Below are positions 51,167-62,124 of a DNA stretch of 64,000 nt, piece after piece; position 1 is the first letter of the stretch, and every line of letters begins with the position of its first letter. Origin of the DNA: Streptomyces olindensis (lineage in GTDB: Bacteria; Actinomycetota; Actinomycetes; Streptomycetales; Streptomycetaceae); the NCBI GenBank assembly GCA_000696115.1, contig JJOH01000006.1, positions 62,001 to 126,000 on the forward strand. Reading direction: 5' to 3'. A program made the translations under genes and the position numbers. Below the pieces are notes generated by a model. The model ran no database searches. It was not told where the DNA came from and was given only the letters and a program-made list of their open reading frames with translations.

Positions 51167-51480
51167 GGCGAAGCCCGTCGCTCAGCACTCTGCTGATCAA
51201 GGCATCCTGCTGATCAAGGCTGATCAAGCGCCTGCACATCGAAATGCCGCGGTGCCCGATGACTCTTTCCTGTCGCCGGGCGCTGCGGCATGTTCGTACT
51301 CGGACGCCGATGCGCCGTCAGCCCGGGATGTGTTATCACTCACGACCCGGTTGTCTGGCGTGCCGGGCCCGGGCAGCCGGCTCGACCAGCGTCACGGAAG
51401 GGTCCGGTCGAGCGCGTCGCGCCCGGCACTCCTCCAGGCCATACCCACGCCAGGCCAGCACACAAACCTGACAGGAACCG
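51167..51480. other. Intergenic region carD to ispD
   Basis: No gene is supported in these 314 bp. Just after carD a 13-bp unit TGCTGATCAAGGC is directly repeated (51191-51203, 51208-51220), with a third TGATCA at 51221. A moderately AT-rich stretch near 51325-51345 may hold a promoter for the ispD-ispF series. Confidence 0.4.
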
Positions 51481-52245
51481 ATGTCTGACGATTCGCGTCC
51501 CTCGCCGCCGGCCGCCCGCGCGGCGGCCCGTACGGCGGCCGTGATCCCGGCCGCCGGCCGGGGTGTACGGCTCGGCCCGGGCGCCCCCAAGGCGCTCCGC
51601 GCGCTGGGCGGCACCCCCATGCTCATCCACGCCGTCCGGGCGATGGCCGCCTCCCGCGCCGTCTCCCTCGTCGTCGTCGTGGCGCCGCCCGACGGCGCCG
51701 CCGAGGTCAAGTCGCTGCTCGACGCGCACGCGCTGCCCGAGCGGACCGACTTCCTCGTCGTTCCCGGCGGGCAGAGCCGCCAGGAGTCCGTGAAGCTCGG
51801 CCTGGACGCGTTGCCGCCCGGCCACGACATCGTGCTGGTGCACGACGCGGCCCGGCCGCTGGTCCCGGTCGACACGGTCGACGCCGTGATCGAGGCCGTC
51901 CGCGAGGGCGCCCCGGCGGTGGTCCCCGCGCTGCCGCTCGCCGACACGGTCAAGCAGGTCGAGCCCGCCCGGACGCCCGGCGAGCCCGAGCCGGTCGTCG
52001 CGACACCGGAGCGCGCGCTGCTGCGCGCGGTGCAGACGCCGCAGGGCTTCGACCGGGCCACGCTCGTCCGGGCGCACGAGACGGTGACCGGCGAGGTCAC
52101 CGACGACGCCGGCATGGTCGAGCAGCTCGGCCTCACGGTCGTGGCCGTCCCCGGCCACGAGGAGGCGTTCAAGGTCACGCGCCCCCTGGACCTGGTCCTC
52201 GCGGAGGCGGTCCTGGCCCGCAGGAGGCTCAACGATGGGTTCTGA
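51481..52245 (+). CDS. ispD: 2-C-methyl-D-erythritol 4-phosphate cytidylyltransferase
   Basis: The 254-residue enzyme of the MEP isoprenoid pathway has the CTP-binding motif [20 protein letters not shown], a GGQSRQESV loop, VHDAARPL and a C-terminal [11 protein letters not shown]. It joins MEP to CTP. It overlaps ispF by 11 bp. A disordered Pro/Ala N-terminus of about 20 residues precedes the domain. Confidence 0.95.
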   Translation: MSDDSRPSPPAARAAARTAAVIPAAGRGVRLGPGAPKALRALGGTPMLIHAVRAMAASRAVSLVVVVAPPDGAAEVKSLLDAHALPERTDFLVVPGGQSRQESVKLGLDALPPGHDIVLVHDAARPLVPVDTVDAVIEAVREGAPAVVPALPLADTVKQVEPARTPGEPEPVVATPERALLRAVQTPQGFDRATLVRAHETVTGEVTDDAGMVEQLGLTVVAVPGHEEAFKVTRPLDLVLAEAVLARRRLNDGF

Positions 52246-52729
52246 GGGGATCCCGCTGCCCCAGGTCGGCATCGGCACCGACATCCACGCCTTCGAGGAG
52301 GGCCGCGAGCTGTGGTGCGCCGGCCTGAAGTGGGAGGGCGAGGGCCCGGGCCTGGCCGGCCACTCCGACGCGGACGTCGTCGCGCACGCCGCCTGCAACG
52401 CCCTCTTCTCCGCCGCCGGCCTCGGCGACCTCGGGCAGCACTTCGGCACGGGCCGCCCCGAGTGGTCGGGCGCGTCGGGCGTGACCCTGCTGACCGAGGC
52501 GGCCCGGATCGTCCGCGAGTCCGGCTTCCGGATCGGCAACATCGCCGTACAGGTGGTGGGTCCGCGTCCGAAGATCGGCAAGCGCCGGGACGAGGCGCAG
52601 AAGCTTCTGTCGGAGGCGGCCGGGGCACCGGTGTCGGTCTCGGGCGCGACGACGGACGGCCTGGGCTTCCCGGGCCGGGAGGAGGGCCTCATGGCGGTGG
52701 CGACGGCCCTGGTCGTGCGGGCGGTGTGA
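52235..52729 (+). CDS. ispF: 2-C-methyl-D-erythritol 2,4-cyclodiphosphate synthase
   Basis: The 164-residue enzyme forms MEcPP. It has the zinc-binding DIHAF motif (about 16-20) and the [12 protein letters not shown] loop. The C-terminal [20 protein letters not shown] (conserved Thr-Thr-Asp and Glu) completes the active site. It is translationally coupled to ispD through the overlapping start and supplies the same pathway. Confidence 0.96.
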   Translation: MGSEGIPLPQVGIGTDIHAFEEGRELWCAGLKWEGEGPGLAGHSDADVVAHAACNALFSAAGLGDLGQHFGTGRPEWSGASGVTLLTEAARIVRESGFRIGNIAVQVVGPRPKIGKRRDEAQKLLSEAAGAPVSVSGATTDGLGFPGREEGLMAVATALVVRAV

Positions 52730-52760
52730 GGGACGGCCCCACCCACTCCCCACGGCCCAC

Positions 52761-52766
52761 TACCCT
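52761..52766 (+). promoter_or_regulatory. -10 box of cysS, leaderless type
   Basis: TACCCT lies 13 bp before GTG 52774, although a short AGGA is also present. Confidence 0.45.
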
Positions 52767-52773
52767 AGGAACC

Positions 52774-54168
52774 GTGACTATTCGCCTGTACGACACCAGC
52801 GCCCGGCAGATCCGTGACTTCTCCCCGCTCCAGCCGGGTTGTGTCTCGATCTACCTGTGCGGCGCCACCGTGCAGGCCGCCCCGCACATCGGACACATCC
52901 GGTCCGGGCTGAACTTCGACATCATGCGCCGCTGGTTCGAGTACCGCGGCTACGACGTCACGTTCGTGCGGAACGTCACGGACATCGACGACAAGATCAT
53001 CGCCAAGTCGGCCGACCAGAACCGCCCCTGGTGGGCCATCGGCTACGAGAACGAGCGGGCGTTCAACGAGGGCTACCGCGCCCTCGGCTGCCTGCCCCCG
53101 ACCTACGAGCCGCGCGCCACCGGCCACATCACCGAGATGGTCGAGATGATGCGCGGCCTCATCGAGCGGGGGCACGCCTACGTCGCGGACGGCAGCGTCT
53201 ACTTCGACGTCCGCTCCTTCCCGGAGTACCTGGCGCTGTCCAACCAGGACATCGACGACCTGCGCCAGCCCGACGAGGGCGTCTCCGGCAAGCGCGACCC
53301 GCGCGACTTCGCCATGTGGAAGGCCACCAAGCCCGGCGAGCCCGACTGGGAGACGCCGTGGGGCCGTGGCCGTCCCGGCTGGCACCTGGAGTGCTCGGCG
53401 ATGGCGCACAAGTACCTCGGCTCCGCCTTCGACATCCACGGCGGCGGCCTCGACCTGGTCTTCCCGCACCACGAGAACGAGATCGCCCAGGCCAAGGCCT
53501 ACGGCGACGACTTCGCCCGGTACTGGGTGCACAACGCCTGGGTCACCATGAGCGGCGAGAAGATGTCCAAGTCGCTCGGCAACTCGGTCCTGGTCAGCGA
53601 GATGGTCAAGCGGTGGCGCCCGATCGTGCTGCGCTACTACCTCGGCACCCCGCACTACCGCTCGATGATCGAGTACAGCGAGGAGGCCCTGCGCGAGGCC
53701 GAGTCGGCGTTCGCGCGGATCGAGGGATTCGTGCAGCGCGTGGTCGAGAAGGCCGGCGTCGTCGAACCCGCCGCCGAGGTGCCGCTCGCCTTCGCCGAGG
53801 CCATGGACGACGACCTGGGCGTGCCGCAGGCGCTCGCCGTGGTGCACACCACCGTCCGCCAGGGCAACAGCGCGCTCGCCGCCGACGACAAGGAAGCCGC
53901 GGTGGCCCGGCTCGCCGAGGTCCGCGCCATGCTCGGCGTCCTCGGCCTCGACCCGCTCGACGAGCACTGGGCCGGGGAGAGCGACCGCGGCGACGACCTG
54001 CACGGCGTGGTGGACTCGCTCGTGCGCATGGTCCTCGACCAGCGCGAGGCCGCCCGGGCCCGCAAGGACTGGCCGACCGCGGACGCCATCCGCGACCAGC
54101 TGGGCCAGTCCGGCCTGGTCATCGAGGACAGCCCGCAGGGACCGCGCTGGAGCCTCGGCCCGCGCTGA
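52774..54168 (+). CDS. cysS: Cysteinyl-tRNA synthetase
   Basis: The 464-residue class I synthetase has the zinc-site Cys in YLCGATVQ, the HIGH-type PHIGHIRSG (about 37-45), a GWHLECSAM zinc segment, HHENEIAQ and KMSKS (SGEKMSKSLGNS). The length matches CysS rather than the shorter mycothiol enzyme MshC. It follows ispF and precedes rlmB, a typical actinobacterial order. Confidence 0.96.
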   Translation: MTIRLYDTSARQIRDFSPLQPGCVSIYLCGATVQAAPHIGHIRSGLNFDIMRRWFEYRGYDVTFVRNVTDIDDKIIAKSADQNRPWWAIGYENERAFNEGYRALGCLPPTYEPRATGHITEMVEMMRGLIERGHAYVADGSVYFDVRSFPEYLALSNQDIDDLRQPDEGVSGKRDPRDFAMWKATKPGEPDWETPWGRGRPGWHLECSAMAHKYLGSAFDIHGGGLDLVFPHHENEIAQAKAYGDDFARYWVHNAWVTMSGEKMSKSLGNSVLVSEMVKRWRPIVLRYYLGTPHYRSMIEYSEEALREAESAFARIEGFVQRVVEKAGVVEPAAEVPLAFAEAMDDDLGVPQALAVVHTTVRQGNSALAADDKEAAVARLAEVRAMLGVLGLDPLDEHWAGESDRGDDLHGVVDSLVRMVLDQREAARARKDWPTADAIRDQLGQSGLVIEDSPQGPRWSLGPR

Positions 54169-54262
54169 GCCGGCTCCACCCGGTGATCGATTGTGCCGCC
54201 CGGGCCTCCGGGCGGCACACTGCACAGACGTACGTACGAACGCTCACACAGACAGGTAGGTC

Positions 54263-55198
54263 ATGGCCGCAAACAACCGCCGCATGTCCGGCAAGAAGGG
54301 CGCGCAGGTCGGCAGCGGCGGCAAGCGGCGCCGGAGCCTGGAGGGCAAGGGCCCGACGCCTCCCGCCGAGATGCGCAAGGGACACGCCAAGCAGCGCGCG
54401 GCGCAGGCCAAGTCGCGCCGCGCCCAGAGCCGCACCAAGGGGCCGCGCGGCAAGGGCACCTCCGAACTCGTCGTCGGGCGCAACCCCGTCGTCGAGGCCC
54501 TGCGCGAGGGCGTACCGGCCTCGACGCTGTACGTGCAGCAGTTCATCGACAGCGACGAGCGGGTCCGCGAGGCCCTGCAACTCGCCGCCGAGCGCGGGGG
54601 CATCAACCTCATGGAGGCGCCGCGCCCCGAGCTCGACCGGATGACGAACGGCCTGAACCACCAGGGGCTCGTGCTCCAGGTCCCGCCGTACGAGTACGCC
54701 CACCCCGAGGACCTCGCCGACGCCGCCGCCGACGAGGGCGAGGACCCGCTGATCGTCGCGCTCGACGGCGTGACCGACCCGCGCAACCTGGGCGCGGTCG
54801 TCCGGTCCGTCTCCGCCTTCGGCGGGCACGGCGTCGTCGTCCCCGAGCGGCGGGCCGCCGGGATGACGGCCGGAGCCTGGAAGACGTCCGCCGGTACGGC
54901 CGCCCGGACGCCCGTCGCCCGCGCCACCAACCTGACGCGCGCGCTGGAGGCGTACAGGAAGGCGGGCATCGTCGTCGTCGGTCTCGCCGCCGACGGGGAC
55001 GTCGAACTGACCAAGCTGGACGCCCTGGAGGGGCCCGTCGCCATCGTCGTCGGCAGTGAGGGCAAGGGGCTGTCCCGGCTGGTCGGGGAGACCTGCGACT
55101 TCCGGGTGCGGATCCCGATGCCGGGCGGCGCCGAGTCGCTCAACGCCGGTGTGGCGGCGGGGATCGTGCTCTACGAGGCGGCCCGCCGACGCGCCTGA
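54263..55198 (+). CDS. rlmB: 23S rRNA 2'-O-methyltransferase (RlmB/TrmH family)
   Basis: The 311-residue SPOUT methyltransferase has a basic, Lys/Arg-rich N-terminal extension (1-65), a substrate-binding domain ([16 protein letters not shown]) and a knotted catalytic domain ([46 protein letters not shown]). It probably methylates the G2251-equivalent ribose of 23S rRNA. Confidence 0.92.
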   Translation: MAANNRRMSGKKGAQVGSGGKRRRSLEGKGPTPPAEMRKGHAKQRAAQAKSRRAQSRTKGPRGKGTSELVVGRNPVVEALREGVPASTLYVQQFIDSDERVREALQLAAERGGINLMEAPRPELDRMTNGLNHQGLVLQVPPYEYAHPEDLADAAADEGEDPLIVALDGVTDPRNLGAVVRSVSAFGGHGVVVPERRAAGMTAGAWKTSAGTAARTPVARATNLTRALEAYRKAGIVVVGLAADGDVELTKLDALEGPVAIVVGSEGKGLSRLVGETCDFRVRIPMPGGAESLNAGVAAGIVLYEAARRRA

Positions 55199-55326
55199 AC
55201 GGACGTCCGACACCTCACCCGAACGGGTTCATTCCGGAGGCATCGGGGCGACGAGGACAAGCTTGACGGGGTCCGGACAGATCCGGCGGGTCAAAGCAGT
55301 GTCCTATCCCGACGTCACTCGGTTAG

Positions 55327-57021
55327 ATGAGTGTGGACACCAGAACACCCCGCACACCCACGGGGGACCGCTCGTCGGGACTCGACGACGCTCCCGCGCT
55401 GAGCATGGTGAAGGTGCCGAGCGACCCGGCTCAGGTCATCGTCAATCACGCGAGTTTCCGCGTGCAGTTGGGCGTCTCGACGCGTCGCGTCCAGTCCCCC
55501 CGGGTCGCACGGCACCTGACCGCCACCGAGGACACCGCCCGCATCCCCGTCGTCGCCGGGAGCGAGGCGGACGGGGCCACCGCCCGCCGCCGGCCCGTCG
55601 TCTGGAGCGGCAGATCCGCGCCCGACGACACCGGCGCCCACCGCCTCCTGCAGGCCGCGCGGCACGAGAGCGTCCGGCACGCCGACGACCCCGCCTCCGA
55701 CACCGGAGTCACCCAGGTCATCTCCCGCGTGGGCACCGGCCACGAGGACGCGGGCTACGGCACCGGCTACCCGGGCGACGGCTACGAGGACGACCTCACC
55801 CAGACCGTCGAGACCCCCGTCGTCGGCCGGCAGCGCACCCACGACCCCGCGGACGGCACCCGGCTGCTGCCCCCCATGCGCACGGTCGGCAGCGCCTACG
55901 ACGAACCCGCCTACACCCAGAGCGACTTCGAGGGCCTCCCCGCCGAGGGGGACGAGGCCGAGCGGCGCGTCCGGCGGCACGGCGACGACCCGGCGCGGCA
56001 CGCCTACTACCCGGGCCGCCGGATGAACCTCGGCGTCGTCCTGCTCCCGCTGCGCGTCTTCCTCGGCTTCATCTCCATCTACGCCGGCATGGGCAAGCTG
56101 TGCGACCCCGTCTACTTCGACGGCGGCAAGCGCGGCTCCATGGTCAAGTGGCTCAACACGCTGCACCCCTGGGAAGTCGCCGAGCCCTTGCGGCAGTTCG
56201 CCCTGGAGCACCCGGTGGGCTCCGGCCTGGTCATCGCCTTCGCGCAGGTCATCGTCGGCGTGCTGACGGTCCTGGGCTGCTGGCAGCGCGTGGCCGCGGC
56301 CTTCGGCGCCCTGCTCTCCGCCGCGCTGCTGGTCACGGTCAGCTGGAAGAGCGTCCCCGCCTACGAGACGCCCGACATCATCTACCTCGCCGCCTGGTCC
56401 CCGCTGATCATCGCCGGCGCCCCCGTCTACTCCGTCGACGGCCGCCTCGTCGGCAGCGCCTGGCGGCGCCTCGGACCCCGCGCCGCCATCTGGGACCTGC
56501 GCCGCTACGTGCTGCGCCGCGGCGCCCTCGTCACGGCCATCGTCACCGGCCTCACCCTGCTCGTCGGCTCGCTGCTCGGCGGCGCCGTCCGCGACGCCGA
56601 CCGGGTCGTCGTCCCGGGCCCCGGCGAGGCCCCGCGCAACGAGCTGCCCGGCTCCCCGCTCCCGGGCGAGCCCGGCAAGCGGCAGAAGAAGACCCCGTCC
56701 GCCTCCACCTCGCCCACCCAGGGCACCACGGCGGGATCGGCCAGCCCCAGCGCGGGCACCACGACCAGTCCGGGCGCCACCCGGGACGCGGGCACCGTCA
56801 CCGGCGGCTCGCCCAGCCAGACCCAGGGCAGCGTGGGCCAGGCCCCGCCCCAGCAGTCCACCCCGGAGAACCAGGCGCCGAGCACCACGTCCGGCCCCAC
56901 CTCCGGCGGCCCCACCTCCGGCGGCACGGCCACGGGCGGCACGGGCTCGACCGGCGGCTCGGGCACCGGCGGCTCCTCGTCCACCGGCCGGTCGGGCCTG
57001 GTGGGCGGCCTGCTGGGCTGA
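55327..57021 (+). CDS. DoxX-family membrane protein with long disordered ends
   Basis: In the 564-residue protein, residues 1-230 are disordered and charged. Residues about 235-420 hold a DoxX-type four-helix domain (LRVFLGFISIYAGMGKLCDP, VIAFAQVIVGVLTVLGCWQR). Another membrane segment follows near 410-425, then a Gly/Ser/Thr-rich tail of about 140 residues. DoxX proteins include thiosulfate:quinone oxidoreductase subunits and redox partners. The role here is unknown. ATG 55327 or GTG 55333 may start it. Confidence 0.8.
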   Translation: MSVDTRTPRTPTGDRSSGLDDAPALSMVKVPSDPAQVIVNHASFRVQLGVSTRRVQSPRVARHLTATEDTARIPVVAGSEADGATARRRPVVWSGRSAPDDTGAHRLLQAARHESVRHADDPASDTGVTQVISRVGTGHEDAGYGTGYPGDGYEDDLTQTVETPVVGRQRTHDPADGTRLLPPMRTVGSAYDEPAYTQSDFEGLPAEGDEAERRVRRHGDDPARHAYYPGRRMNLGVVLLPLRVFLGFISIYAGMGKLCDPVYFDGGKRGSMVKWLNTLHPWEVAEPLRQFALEHPVGSGLVIAFAQVIVGVLTVLGCWQRVAAAFGALLSAALLVTVSWKSVPAYETPDIIYLAAWSPLIIAGAPVYSVDGRLVGSAWRRLGPRAAIWDLRRYVLRRGALVTAIVTGLTLLVGSLLGGAVRDADRVVVPGPGEAPRNELPGSPLPGEPGKRQKKTPSASTSPTQGTTAGSASPSAGTTTSPGATRDAGTVTGGSPSQTQGSVGQAPPQQSTPENQAPSTTSGPTSGGPTSGGTATGGTGSTGGSGTGGSSSTGRSGLVGGLLG

Positions 57022-57062
57022 CCGGCCGATCCACGGAGAGCTGACCGGCCGATCCACGGAGA
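57017..57062 (+). repeat. Perfect 23-bp tandem duplication across the DoxX stop codon
   Basis: Two identical 23-bp units (57017-57039, 57040-57062) begin GCTGACCGGCCGATCCACGG. The first contains the stop codon of the DoxX gene. The second abuts the terminator stem. Confidence 0.85.
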
Positions 57063-57096
57063 AGGGCCCCGCACCACGAGGTGCGGGGCCCTTCTC
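57059..57096 (+). terminator. Bidirectional terminator between DoxX and nucleotidyltransferase genes
   Basis: GAGAAGGGCCCCGCACC pairs perfectly with GGTGCGGGGCCCTTCTC around ACGA, between convergent genes. Confidence 0.88.
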
Positions 57097-57114
57097 ATGT
57101 GACGCTCCGGGCTC

Positions 57115-57846
57115 TCAGCGCCCCAGCGCCGCCAGTTCCTTCGCGGCCTCCGTCAGGTCCTTCGCCGTGTCGATGGCCCGCCAGTACGACCCCTGGGGGA
57201 TCGTGAACCCGGCGAGGCGCCGCTCCCGGGCCAGATGCGGGAACGTCGTCCGCTCGTGGTCCCCCCGATGCGGCAGCAGCCCGGCGAACTCGGGGGAGAA
57301 GACGTAGACGCCCGCGTTGATCTCGAACGTCGACGGCGGTGCCTCGATGAAGTCGGTGATCCGCCCGAAGCCGTCCGTCCGCACCGCGCCCCACGGCAGC
57401 CGGGGCCGCGCCAGCGCCAGCGTCGCGATGGCGTCCCGCTCCGTGTGGAAGTCCGCCATGTCGCGCAGCGAGAACCGCGTCCAGATGTCCCCGTTCGTGG
57501 CGTACCAGGGCTGGTCCGGGTGGGGGAGGTGCGCCGCGGCGTACTTGAGGCCGCCGCCGCGGCCGAGCGGCTCCGACTCCACGACGGTGGTGACGGAGAC
57601 GGGCAGATCGGCCGTCTCCAGCCACTTCTGGAGGACCTCGGCGAGGTGGCCGCAGGAGACCACCACGTCCGTCACGCCCTCTTCGGCGAGCCAGGACAGC
57701 TGATGGCCGATGATCGGAGTCCCCGTCCCGGGGATCTCGACCATCGGCTTGGGCCGGTCGTCGGTGTACGGACGCAGCCGGGAGCCCTGGCCACCGGCCA
57801 GAACGACGGCTTGAACGGGGCGGGACGCGGCGTTCGGATCGCTCAT
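57115..57846 (-). CDS. Sugar-1-phosphate nucleotidyltransferase
   Basis: The 243-residue protein has the nucleotidyltransferase signature AVVLAGGQGSRLRPYTDDRP (about 13-32) with RPKPMVEI and the metal-binding NGDIWT. It is a short, catalytic-domain-only member related to GlmU, RmlA or ManC N-terminal domains. The exact sugar is unknown. A TACAGT -10-like box lies 14 bp before its start. Confidence 0.88.
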   Translation of the reverse strand: MSDPNAASRPVQAVVLAGGQGSRLRPYTDDRPKPMVEIPGTGTPIIGHQLSWLAEEGVTDVVVSCGHLAEVLQKWLETADLPVSVTTVVESEPLGRGGGLKYAAAHLPHPDQPWYATNGDIWTRFSLRDMADFHTERDAIATLALARPRLPWGAVRTDGFGRITDFIEAPPSTFEINAGVYVFSPEFAGLLPHRGDHERTTFPHLARERRLAGFTIPQGSYWRAIDTAKDLTEAAKELAALGR

Positions 57847-57955
57847 GAGACCGAACTGTACGGGGCGTCCCGCCCGGGACGACGGCGGACGACCGCTGCG
57901 GTCGTCCGCCGTTACCGACTTCCCACCCTTCTCACCCGGCGCCAGGGCGCTGCGC

Positions 57956-58405
57956 TCAGCGGTGCGCGGCGGCGACGCCGGTGGCGAAGGACGTGTCGCA
58001 CACCGGACGTGCGTAGGACTGGGCGCGGGTCGGGCCGTAGACCCGGACGGCGGCCTGGCCGAGGGCGCGGGCGATGGACTTGCAGTGCCGGGCCAGCGAC
58101 GGGCGGCCGTTGACGGCCTGCTGGAGGTGGGTGAGGGCGACGCCCGGGTTCTCCTCCTGCAGCTCGGTCAGCAGCTTGTCGCGCAGGACGTCCTGCGGGG
58201 CGCGCTTGGCGGCCCGAGGCGTGCCGACGGAGGTGTCCGCGGCGGTGAGCACCGGGTCGGTGGAGTTCCCCGACCAGTTGACTCGGGTGACCGCGAGGGT
58301 CCCGGAGAGCACCAGGACGACGGGCAGGACGAAAGCGAGGGTGCGGCCGATCCGGCGGGCGGGGCCCCGGCCGCGTCGCGTCTGTTGGGTGTTGGAGTGC
58401 TTCAC
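57956..58405 (-). CDS. Small exported or membrane-anchored protein
   Basis: The 149-residue protein has a basic N-terminus and one hydrophobic segment (TLAFVLPVVLVLSGTLAV, about 22-39), followed by an external domain with two Cys (HCKSIARALG, VCDTSF) that may form a disulfide. No family is recognised. It lies between the nucleotidyltransferase gene and msiK. Confidence 0.7.
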   Translation of the reverse strand: MKHSNTQQTRRGRGPARRIGRTLAFVLPVVLVLSGTLAVTRVNWSGNSTDPVLTAADTSVGTPRAAKRAPQDVLRDKLLTELQEENPGVALTHLQQAVNGRPSLARHCKSIARALGQAAVRVYGPTRAQSYARPVCDTSFATGVAAAHR

Positions 58406-58545
58406 GCGTGTGAGGGTAGCGCGGGGTAATGGTTTGTAGACATTTAGTCACCGGTTCGGGGGATGAGAGAGGGCCTCTTATTGGGTAGAGGGTTGACGCA
58501 CACCGCTCGAAACGTCCGGTCTGTCAGGGTATTTGTCGACAACGA

Positions 58546-58579
58546 GAAGGGCCCCGCAGCACGGTGCGGGGCCCTCTTC
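58546..58579 (-). terminator. Terminator of msiK
   Basis: GAAGGGCCCCGCA pairs with TGCGGGGCCC(T)CTTC around GCACGG with one bulge, 45 bp after the msiK stop. Confidence 0.8.
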
Positions 58580-58623
58580 GTCAACTTGGGTGAATCACCC
58601 GGGGTTGTGCCTTTGGTGACGCG

Positions 58624-59712
<1,089 letters not shown>

Positions 59713-59805
59713 GGTGAGTGAACCCCTTCTACCGGCAGGAACGTGCCGGACGATCCGAGTAGGAAGGCGGTGCCACGACGGTTTTCCGTTGTGGTGTAGT
59801 CCACG

Positions 59806-59844
59806 CGTGTGAACTGGCTCAGGACGGTACCCGGCGTTCACACG
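59806..59844 (-). promoter_or_regulatory. 9-bp inverted repeat upstream of msiK
   Basis: CGTGTGAAC (59806-59814) and GTTCACACG (59836-59844) are perfect complements separated by 21 bp, about two helical turns, and lie about 95-130 bp before the msiK start. They look like two sites for a dimeric regulator. They resemble single PhoP GTTCAC units but lack 11-bp direct repetition. Confidence 0.55.
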
Positions 59845-59906
59845 GATGTCAGTAGTTCCGGGCCTGTGAACTTCGCGGAAATTTTCGACAGGGCCCCCCG
59901 CTTCTG

Positions 59907-62123
59907 TCAGAGGAGGGCGACGTCGGCTTCGACGGCTTTCGTAACGATCGTGCTGAATTCTCCGTCCTTCGGAGCGAACACCGTCAAGTGGCTCTCGGCC
60001 CTGCTCACGGCGAGGTAGAACTGGGAGTACAGCGCCCTCATGGCGCTCCCTCCCTGGCCGTACTCGTGCAGCCCTCCGGCCCCGCCCATGACCACGACGT
60101 GCGAGAACTGCAGGCCTGCGGCGTACTCGGCGGCCGTGACGATCAAGGCGCGGCGTGAGTACCGCAGGCGGTCGATGTCGTCCCGCCCCTCGATCAGCAC
60201 CACCGACGCCTTCGCGAACTCGGGGGCGTCCAGGGCTTGCTTCAGCGCCTCCAGGTCACTGTTGCCCACCCCGACCAGGGCGACCCGCTGGTCCTGCGAG
60301 CTGTTCCTGAGCTGTTCCAGCGAGGCGCGTAGCGCCGAGACGGCCAGTGACGTCCGGTTGTCGAAGACGACACGGGGCTTGCCCTGCGCATCGTCCTCGT
60401 CTGCGCGCGGGGGGTGGTATTCCCAGTCATGCCCCATCTCGACCATGTTGGGCATCGAGCTGTGCAGGTACTGGACGAATTCGAAGACAGGGTTCGAGAA
60501 GCGGTGGACCTTCTCGAGGTCGATGGAGTCGATCGTCTGGGTGCGCTGGAAGACCTTGCCCGATCCCCTGCTGAGGTCGTTCTCGGACAGGCCGGTCAGC
60601 AGTATGAAGATCGACTGGTGCGGGTCCATGGCCATGACCAGCCGGGGGTGGCGTTCCACGTCCCGTGTGAGGTGATGCAGGAGATACCGCTCGGAGTCGC
60701 TGAAGAGGTGGAACTCGTCCACGAAGACGAAGTCGTAGCCGCGTGTCTTCCGGTGCGTGTGCCAGGCGTACGTCTCCAGGTAGCGGCGGAAGTCGTCGAC
60801 GACCTGGTCCGTGCTGAGTTGCTGTCTCGCGTTCAGGCTCTCGATGTAGAAGCGATAAGCGGTGAAGGCCAGCTCCCGGTCGGCGGGGGTGTCCAGCGGC
60901 ACCATCCAGGGCTCCCGGCTCAGGCCTCGGTACTCCTCAAGGGCGTTGAATCCGGGCTTGATCTGATGGGTGTCGAAGACTTCGGCGTACTCCCGCAGCA
61001 GGGCCCAGCACAGACGGAGTCGCTCGGGCGCCCCGGGCTCCGCCTCGACGCCTTCGTGCACCCAGGGGCTCACGAAGGTCCGGTAGGACTGCCACGTGTT
61101 CGCCTTGATCCGTTCCACGGCGGCGTCGATGAGACTCATCTGCTGCTGCTTGCCGTCGAGGCTGTCCTCGCCCAGCACCTCCAGTTCGGTGCCCTGAAGC
61201 CACTGGCACAGGAAGGTGAGCGGCATGACCTCGATCTGGTCGCACAGGCCCCGCTCGTCGAGCTTGTGGAGCGCTTCCTCCACCTGCTGGGCAATCGCCC
61301 AGCTGTGGGTGAGGAAGAGGATGCGGGGCAGCTCCTCGCTGGTGGCGTCGTCGGCTTTGTACAGCTCTTCGAGGGCCCTGAGCTGCAGGACCAGTGTCTT
61401 TCCGGACCCAGCCGCTCCGCGGATCTTCAGAGGGTTGGACAGGTCGTTGGAGAGGATGTTGCGCTGTGTCTCGGTCAGGTAGGGAAGCCACTCCGTGAAG
61501 GTCCGGCTCTTGAGCAGGGCGCCGGTGCCCACCCGCTCTAAATCGACCGAGTTCTGCACGCGCTGAGGACGAGGTGCCCGACTGGCGAAGGCTGCACGGG
61601 CGGCCTCCAGGGCTGTGCCGTACGCCTCCAGCGCGGTGTTCGCAGGGCCGATCTCGCGCTCGGCCCTGAACTGCTGCAAGGTCATGCGGTCGTCACGGCT
61701 GGTGAGCGCCCAGAAGCAGAAGTGACCACTGCCCAGCGACTCCGCTATCCATCGCAGGGAGTCGGGATTCATGTTCCTGGGCAGCGCGAAGAACGCCAAG
61801 AGGTTCTCGTGGGAGAACTTGCTCCATGCCGACGGCAACGAAACCGGAGGCCGGGACATGGCCTGTGCCGCCCGGTCGACCCGCTCAAGGAAACGGGACG
61901 CGGTGTATTCGTCGTAGTCATGGATGAAAGACCAGCAGAACTGGTCCACCAGCACGAGGCTGCTGTCCTCGGTGTCTTCCCGGTGCAGGAAGAACGTTGT
62001 CTCGCCCGCTTGCGCCATGAATACGTGGTCGGAGACGAAGCCGTTATCCGGCTCCATGTCGAAGCCGGCTGCGTACACCTGCTGAAGGTAGGCAGTGAGG
62101 CTGGATCGGGTAAATGCGATCAA
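59907..62123 (-). CDS. SF1 (UvrD-like) helicase/ATPase with novel N-terminal domain
   Basis: The 738-residue protein has an unrecognised N-terminal domain (1-200) and a complete SF1A motor: Walker A RGAAGSGKTL (235-243), motif II VFVDEFH (DEFH 469-472), motif III MAMDPHQ (497-503), motif IV HRFSN (540-544), motif V AAEYAAGLQF (664-673) and motif VI LAVSRAESHL. Codon 195 is TTA, so translation should need bldA tRNA. GC looks lower than in neighbours. TTG 62123 starts 1 bp after the stop of the upstream gene, so the two are coupled. It could act in defence or DNA repair. Confidence 0.8.
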   Translation of the reverse strand: MIAFTRSSLTAYLQQVYAAGFDMEPDNGFVSDHVFMAQAGETTFFLHREDTEDSSLVLVDQFCWSFIHDYDEYTASRFLERVDRAAQAMSRPPVSLPSAWSKFSHENLLAFFALPRNMNPDSLRWIAESLGSGHFCFWALTSRDDRMTLQQFRAEREIGPANTALEAYGTALEAARAAFASRAPRPQRVQNSVDLERVGTGALLKSRTFTEWLPYLTETQRNILSNDLSNPLKIRGAAGSGKTLVLQLRALEELYKADDATSEELPRILFLTHSWAIAQQVEEALHKLDERGLCDQIEVMPLTFLCQWLQGTELEVLGEDSLDGKQQQMSLIDAAVERIKANTWQSYRTFVSPWVHEGVEAEPGAPERLRLCWALLREYAEVFDTHQIKPGFNALEEYRGLSREPWMVPLDTPADRELAFTAYRFYIESLNARQQLSTDQVVDDFRRYLETYAWHTHRKTRGYDFVFVDEFHLFSDSERYLLHHLTRDVERHPRLVMAMDPHQSIFILLTGLSENDLSRGSGKVFQRTQTIDSIDLEKVHRFSNPVFEFVQYLHSSMPNMVEMGHDWEYHPPRADEDDAQGKPRVVFDNRTSLAVSALRASLEQLRNSSQDQRVALVGVGNSDLEALKQALDAPEFAKASVVLIEGRDDIDRLRYSRRALIVTAAEYAAGLQFSHVVVMGGAGGLHEYGQGGSAMRALYSQFYLAVSRAESHLTVFAPKDGEFSTIVTKAVEADVALL

Positions 62124-62124
62124 G

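Noticed and set aside
51252..51488. 78-codon frame before ispD
   Set aside because: There is no ribosome site or family, and it runs into ispD in another frame.
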